Of a stretch of DNA of 64,000 nucleotides, positions 58,189 to 64,000 are shown in pieces. The position numbers and the translations under genes are program-made. The notes below the pieces were generated by a model. That model made no database searches. It was not told where the DNA came from and saw nothing but the letters and a program-made list of their open reading frames with translations. Position 1 is the first letter of the stretch, and every line of letters begins with the position of its first letter. Source of the DNA: Omphalotus guepiniiformis (taxonomy: Eukaryota > Basidiomycota > Agaricomycetes > Agaricales > Omphalotaceae); assembly GCA_028554645.1 (NCBI GenBank), contig JAQOOI010000062.1:806001-870000 (forward strand), read 5' to 3'.

Positions 58189-59464
58189 TTAGCCACGATA
58201 GCCTACTCTGGATACAGCGAGCCAGAACTCTGTTCCACCCTCCTCACTCCATCCTACAGGTCCAAGATCGCACTCGGCACAAGCCAACAGTTTGAGCTTT
58301 TTACCTAGAGAAAATACGTTGTGAGTATCTAAGGCGTCATGGTGGAAGTGAGATTACTTGCCTGTAGCAGATGCAGCGATACTCCCGACAGGCCGAGAAA
58401 ACCCAATATTCTCAAACTTCATCGGAGAAGGGGTGACGAGCCACCAGTGCGTATTTTCATGAGGTTCGGGTAGAGCAGGGAGAAGTGGATGTGCGGAGGA
58501 AACATTGGGGGGGTCAATCTGCATCGCTGCATAAGAAGAAGAGACAAATTCATGAATCAAAGATGAATCACCTGTATGCTCGGTCCCTCCACCAATGTAG
58601 CTACATTCTCTACAAGGATAATACTGCTGCATCTAGGACATAGAATCCTAGATTTGTTGCTTTTCGAGGAACCAGACACTACGACAAGGTCATCTATCCC
58701 GTTGTCATAAGAAGACAGTGTTTTCGGAGCAGGTCCGCTTCGTGATGCGCTTGATGCCTGAAGAGCCTCCCAAACGCCTGCAGGAACTTGAACTTCCGAC
58801 GTCGTGGTAGTTTCTGGATTCGAGTGTAATTCAAACCGCATCTCATACCAGGGTCTCGCACCGTGAGTTACACTGCTTTTCCCTACCAACTCAAATCCTG
58901 CTTTCTGGTAAAGCGGTATGAGCTCCTCGTGCGCTAGCAAAAGGGCACGTTGAATTCCCGAATCAAACGCGTTCTTCAACCGGAAGATGTATTCGCCCAA
59001 TAGTCTGAGTGCAACACCTTGCCGACGATGCTTATCTGATACGCATACAGAGTGTATACAGACAGAAGGGCCGGACGGCTTGTGCGTAGACATGGATTCA
59101 TGAGTGAGGGTTTCTCCAAGCGCGCGAGTAGAACAGATGTAGCCGATAAGCTGTCGCTTGCTTTCGGTCGTCCGCGTGTAAGCACCGAGAAAGAGATCTC
59201 CTGCTTGAGATTGACGAAGTCTAAGCAACATATTTTTTTTTTCGCATTGAGCGTATGTGCCTTTAAGCCAGGGACCAGATAAGATTATCACCGGAATGCA
59301 TCGAGACTGGCGGCTTCGTCTGCAGGGTATCCTGAAAGAAGGTCAAGCTTGGATCAGTTATTTCTTATAGATGAGATGAACATCGTACCGTCTTTTTCAA
59401 TTTCTATCGCGAGATCTAAATCATCTGCAGATACAAGGTCAAAAACGATGTCAGGACTGGACAT
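58189..59464 (-). CDS. Fusion of a GNAT (AANAT-like) acetyltransferase and an Mss4/Dss4 domain
   Basis: Two-domain protein. The N-terminal half is a GNAT N-acetyltransferase like arylalkylamine acetyltransferase: MSSPDIVFDLVSADDLDLAI, then GDLFLGAYTRTTESKRQLIG, the acetyl-CoA loop HRRQGVALRLLGEYIFRL near 58965-59030 and LIPLYQKAGFELVGKSSVTH near 58870-58920. After a Ser/Thr-rich linker in the same exon comes ILCPRCSSIILVENVATLVE. Two short introns later come NTHWWLVTPSPMKFENIGFS and KLKLLACAECDLGPVGW. The CxxC pairs in CPRC and CAEC are the zinc ligands of Mss4/Dss4, a Rab-binding factor acting on exocytic GTPases. ATG 59464 is the best start; frames further upstream lack GNAT sequence. The end is VSRVGYRG with TAA at 58189-58191. 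The domain pairing is unusual to me. Confidence 0.8.
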
Positions 59465-60542
59465 ATTGATGTGGTTCCAAAAAGAGTCAAGCGGTTTTCC
59501 GTAAATGGCAAGTTCTCCTTGAACTTCCTCATCCACAACCATCCTCTTCGTATCTTCCAAAATTTCTTCTCTACATTCATGACTACCCCTCAAAGAATCT
59601 GCGCGATTACTGGCTTACGCGAGAAATTAGTGCCAGACATACATCTGAAATATTGCCCTGGACTTGAGGTCAATGAGGCTGACTAGATCCACAAGTCTCA
59701 CGTCTACGAGATATGACCAGCTATGCGTGGCAAGCCGCTCAATTTGGTTCAGGCTAAGAAGAACGCGACATCGTGTCGGCACCATTTAGCGTCTTCTTCA
59801 AATTCCAGAGGGCCACTTAGTACCAGTTAGTACCCGCCACCGCCGCAGATGTCGTAGAAGGTTTCGACCGTGACTTAAGGTTAAGACTTGGTCAATGATT
59901 GGGCATAATCCAATCCATACTATACCTTGCAATGCTGACGAGTAAGCTATCTAATCTGCCGAGCCTCGAGCTTCTGATGTTATTGACTGCCTTTGCTTCA
60001 GATAACACGGAATCACCACACCATCTCCATCAATAATACTATAATATCTTTGGATTTCTGGTGCACAGCTGATAACACCCAACTCGTTTCCCTCTGCGAG
60101 AGTAGCTCTCATTCTTTCGACGATAATGAAAGCCGCCTATTCTTCATTCAGTGTGCGAGGGTCTCGTGAACAGGTTAGTTCTCGTCCCAACAAAGATTGT
60201 GCCATAATGTCCATTAACGGTGGATTCCCTCATGGTTGCACTGAAATAGGTCAGTCCCTTCAGTTCTTCAGTCTTTAGATGAATGAGATAGCTAGGATCC
60301 GGATAGCTAGATTGAATCTATATTTGACTACTATACAACTCGTCAGCTGAGTGCAGTAGCTTCGACTTGTCACCTTCGTCTTCCTTCCCTGAGTTCAACA
60401 CGTTACACAATTGAGAGACTTTCCAAGAAAGGCTTATGTTGTGCTCGACATATCCGGGCCAGCCAATCAGCGTTGAAAAACAGCGAACGTTTATCGGCGT
60501 AAGTTCCCCATATAGAAATCAGCCCTGCTCATTCAAAACGCG
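59465..60542. other. Divergent promoter region
   Basis: About 1.1 kb between the GNAT-Mss4 gene (-) and the SPX-RING gene (+). Only short open frames occur. A possible leader exon with ATG near 60127 (encoding KAAYSSFSVRGSREQ) shows no family motif and is not called. Confidence 0.4.
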
Positions 60543-62506
60543 ATGCATTTCTCCAAAACATACGCCAAACTTCTACTTGATCTCCCACCAGAGTTACGAG
60601 AGAATGCGATACAGTACAGACAGGTTCACTTTGCGTTCCTTTTTTTCTTCGTGGTACTTGAAACTCATTACACACATCATCTTAGCTCAAAAAACTCCTT
60701 AATCAAGTCGTTTTGGAGCTCAGCTCGTTAGGCCTCAGCCCGAATGTTTTACATGAGCTCTTGGAGGAAGAGAATGTAGTCACGACTGATAAAGGGAAAG
60801 GGAAAAGGAAGGAAGTCGTTGTTGATCCGGAAAGGTGTTTGGAATCGTCAGAGTTCTCAGAGGTTTCACACCATCCAAAGGTTGTGTATGAATTTAATAA
60901 CAAGTCAGGGAAGATCGAACCGAGGCTGAGAATTTGGGTCGCCACGCCTCTTCCTACTCCGTCAGATAGTCAACCTGAATCGGAGGATAACTCGGAATTT
61001 GGATCGTCGGAAACTGAGCTAGGTGATGATGGAGGGGGGCGTAATATTGATGAGGGGACAGGGACGAATACACCTCCGTTTCGAGGGGACGAGATTAGCT
61101 TGTTATGGGCTCTACAGAGAAGAGCTGTGGCACAAGATTGGGAGGAAACGTCAAGGATTGAAGAGATTATGTGAGTTAATCCGTTTTTAACTTTACTTTC
61201 CGTCATTCAACTCTACTTATTCTTACGACACAGAGACGACGATGACAACGAATCGCATGGTGTTGCGACTCCAACTGTTTCTTCCGATTCCAATGGAAAA
61301 CCTCGAGAGGTCGTTGTTCCCCTCGTCAAAGACTCGGCTTTCTTTCAACTTTTGTCGGGTGCACTGCACCATCTGTCCGATCATCTTTCGACGATGTATC
61401 ATGATTTCACAGACACGTTAACATCGTTGTCAAAAGGCATAGGAGACTCAGCTAGGCCTGTCTCCTCGACGTCGAGTTCTTTCCGTCCTTATTCCGCACT
61501 AGCACATCCTGGATTAATCAGTTCCTCTGCGCGAACGAACAAGGTAGCGTTGTTTCTTTCTTCATTTCTTTGATTTACGGTTTGTGCTTATGATTTCGGT
61601 TTTATAGAGCGACCTATACTCTTGGCGCGAAATATTTCAGCTTTACATCGAAGCGGAAGTGTTTGAAAGCGTGAATGAAAGCCATCCAGGTGAACAGCCT
61701 ATCGAAGAAAGTGAAAAGCGGTTGAAGCTTTTTGCTGATCGTGTGGCACAAAGAGGTCTTGGTGATCAGAGAAAGTTAAAGTCGAAGCAGAGTGTTGCGA
61801 TGTTGGAAACTTTTTTGGAACTTAATATGTTTATCATAAATATCAAAAAGGTGATGATACAACAAACTTTTTTTTTGCACTCTATGAATTGACGCATTGA
61901 CTGACACTTCCTTTTGATTATACCTATGATAGTTTCAGCTCGCGAATTCCGAAGCAACGCGTAAGATTCTCAAGAAACACGCTAAACGTACAGCGTTGCC
62001 TTTACCAGGAGATGACTACTATACACGAGAAATGGCTCTCATACCTCAATCCAATTCATCATTAGCTTCCCTTCCCCGTGTTCTCGTTCAAGCAATTGGA
62101 GAAATACTACTTCCTATTGTCCCCCATCTGGACGATTATTCGTGTATCATCTGCACCAATATTGCATTTAAACCGATTAGGCTCAAGTGTGGGCATTTGT
62201 TTTGTGTTAGATGTTTGGTTAAGATGCAGAAAAGAGGACAGGGAGATTGTCCGATGTGTAGAGCACCGACTGTGTTGACGGCTGATCGATGTGGGTATCC
62301 TCTATTGGACAGATCTTTCGTTGACTGTGCTGATGGGTATTTTTCTGATACTATACAGCGAACGTAGATTGGGCGCTTCTTAATTTCATGCAGGATTGGT
62401 TCCCAGTTGAAGCTCATGCGAAGCTGAAGCAAAGCGAGAAGGAGGCGACGGAGGAACAGCTCATTGAGATGGGTATTGACCCAGATCAGAAGTGCATCGT
62501 TATGTG
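60543..62506 (+). CDS. SPX-domain RING-finger E3 ubiquitin ligase
   Basis: The N-terminal SPX domain senses inositol pyrophosphates and phosphate status in known proteins, and the C-terminal RING recruits an E2; plant NLA has the same pairing. It starts MHFSKTYAKLLLDLPPELRE. The first intron joins QYRQLKKLINQVVLELSSLG, matching the SPX KxLKK element. A long acidic insert follows (60930-61170). SPX completes with SDLYSWREIFQLYIEAEVFE, METFLELNMFIINIKKFQL-like sequence near 61790-61950 and EATRKILKKHAKRTALPLPG. The RING reads YSCIICTNIAFKPIRLKCGH then LFCVRCLVKM and GDCPMCRAPT (C3HC4) near 62140-62270. A final exon gives DWALLNFMQDWFPVEAHAKL and ends QKCIVM. All eight zinc ligands are present. 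It probably links phosphate status to protein turnover. Confidence 0.88.
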
Positions 62507-62674
62507 AATTGGGTTTTAGGTTGTGGTTTTTTTTTGGTTGGAATAGTGACAGTGGACAGAGGAATATGGTATTGGACCTTTGTTTTGTATGGTGCACTCG
62601 TTTATGTTATTAGATAAAATAATATAGTGGTGTAAATTCATAAAACATGAGAAGTATTCACGTAGTAGTCAAAG

Positions 62675-64000
62675 CTACGATTCCTGCTCCAGCGTCTCCT
62701 CCATCAGCGTCTCCTCATAATCCTTCTTCAGAGCATCAACAAAATCCTGCAACCCATCACCTTCAAGTACTGAGCTGAGGTTCATGATGCTCATGCCTAT
62801 GCGATGGTCAGTGACGCGTTCCTGTAAAGGATGATTTACAGTTTAGAGAATCATTCCTTCATGTAACTGGCCAAAAAAAAAGTTATACCTGAGCATAATT
62901 ATAAGTTCGTATTTTTTCGCTTCTGTCTGCGCTCTTCACTAGGCTGTTCTTAGCAGCCCGCCGCTGTGCGATCTCGCGCGTAATTTTCTGATCCATGAGC
63001 CTTGCGGAAAGGACTTGAAATGCGCGACGTTTGTTCTGTCAGGTAGCGTCGGTTTGAAGGTTTTTAGATCATTGAAAAAGTTGAAACCTACCTGATGCTG
63101 ACTACGTTCGTCTTGCATTGACACTGTTATACCCGTCGGGATATGCGTAAGACGAACAGCAGATTCAGTTTTGTTTACATGCTGTACAAGATAATTCAGA
63201 AGAGTCGCAGGGATTGGATTATTGAAGAATAAACGCGTACTTGACCTCCGGCACCTCTTGCTCGCATCACCTCAAGCTTTACATCGTCCATCGAAAAGAG
63301 TTCCTCTTTCTGTACATCTTGTTCCTCTAGTAGAGGTAACACCTGACATGCAGATTAGCAGACACGCCCCCAAGGGTTCAAAGGTCAGGCTCACGATAGC
63401 AGTAACAGTACTCGTGTGTACTCTTCCAGAGGCTTCTGTCGCAGGAACCCTTTGCACTCGATGAACGCCACTCTCCCACTTCAACGCATCGTATGCGCCT
63501 ATTCCCTTAACCTCGACAATAGCATCCTTCGTTCCACCACCTTCGTTCTCATTTTCAGCAACCACAGTCGCCTTCCATGAGTTCGCCTGAGCGAAGCGCA
63601 TGTACATTCTTAGTAGGGTAGCGAGGAACAGCGAGGACTCTGTCCCGCCAACGCCTGATTTGAGCTCGACGAGAGCAGAGAGTGTGCCTGTGGAGGAGGG
63701 CGGGACGAGTAAGGAAGGGAAAGTGGTTTTGAGGATTTCGGAAAGTGTTCCGTCTAGTTGGTCGAATTCTTCAGTCGCGAGTGTTCTCATGGAAGGGTCG
63801 GGGTCGTTGAGTAGAGGTTTCACATCGTCTAGAAGCTACTGCGGGGTAATTTCTGAGTTCAGTGAAACTTATTGTTAGTTAGTTAGAGTTAGGTGAAGAC
63901 TGAACCTTTTGAGTGGATATCCAGTTATCCCAAGCTAGTTGTAATGGTTCGGAGTCTTTTAGTTGACGGAGACGTGCTATGTCTTCCTGAGAGGACATAT
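62675..64000 (-). CDS. MRF1: Mitochondrial peptide chain release factor 1 (partial, runs off the window)
   Basis: Class I release factor that ends translation on mitochondrial ribosomes at UAA/UAG codons. The gene continues past the right edge, so the start and the mitochondrial presequence are missing. Visible parts include [52 protein letters not shown] near 63400-63460, the universal peptidyl-hydrolysis loop [20 protein letters not shown] near 63150-63260, [19 protein letters not shown] near 63010-63130 and [20 protein letters not shown] near 62810-62930. The end is [10 protein letters not shown] with TAG at 62675-62677. The GGQ motif is intact. It converges on the SPX-RING gene, with stop codons about 170 bases apart. 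Confidence 0.92.

Noticed and set aside
59465..59593. N-terminal extension of the GNAT-Mss4 protein upstream of 59464
   Set aside because: The longest frame begins at a TTG codon, and the extra residues do not resemble a GNAT N-terminus; MSSPDIVFDLVSADD does.
1..64000. CRISPR arrays, bacterial operons, prophage or an intact transposon
   Set aside because: There are no regularly spaced repeats, no transposase, reverse transcriptase or integrase motif, and gene structure is eukaryotic throughout.

Overview
The window looks like nuclear DNA of a basidiomycete fungus, probably an Agaricomycete. Genes are split by many short introns of about 50-90 nt with GT...AG ends, often with a CTAAC-type branch site. 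The gene set is fungal: a PTR2 peptide transporter, an OLE1-type desaturase with a C-terminal cytochrome b5 domain, a tandem HMG-box mitochondrial protein and an SPX-RING ubiquitin ligase. A PriA-like cysteine-rich secreted protein points to mushroom-forming fungi. There are no operons or ribosome-binding sites, and I found no convincing tRNA, rRNA, CRISPR array or intact transposon. All products are inferred from translated exons by pattern recognition. Spans run from the start codon to the stop codon and include introns.

Left third (1-26 kb): peptide transporter (+), unrecognised coiled-coil protein (+), repeat-bearing PriA-like secreted protein (+), 4-coumarate-CoA-ligase-like enzyme ending in AKL (-), delta-9 fatty-acid desaturase (-), membrane or secreted SMP-30/gluconolactonase-like protein (+), exosome subunit Rrp43 (-), mitochondrial aconitase (-) and a TDT/Mae1-type transporter (-).

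Middle (26-44 kb): mitochondrial HMG-box protein (+), APH-like kinase-fold protein (-), MARVEL-like four-helix membrane protein (-), MetE C-terminal-like methyltransferase (-), fumarate reductase of the Osm1/Frd type (-), a small secreted-protein candidate whose 5' end is duplicated nearby (+), an NTF2-like protein (-) and a serine-rich disordered protein (+).

Right third (44-64 kb): a GH95 alpha-L-fucosidase (+) converges on an IucA/IucC-type (NIS) siderophore synthetase (-), with stop codons two bases apart. The synthetase is divergent from a bHLH transcription factor (+). A gene-poor stretch of about 5 kb follows. Then come a class I glutamine amidotransferase (-), a protein fusing a GNAT acetyltransferase to an Mss4/Dss4 zinc domain (-), an SPX-RING protein (+) and a mitochondrial release factor 1 (-) that runs off the right end.

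The genes do not form one obvious pathway. Mitochondrial and redox metabolism (aconitase, fumarate reductase, HMG protein, release factor) and nutrient or iron acquisition (peptide transporter, dicarboxylate/sulfite-type transporter, NIS synthetase, fucosidase, SPX protein) are over-represented to the eye. The most interesting items are the acetyltransferase-Mss4 fusion, the fungal NIS synthetase, the decayed 5' duplication near 37 kb and the repeat-built PriA-like protein.
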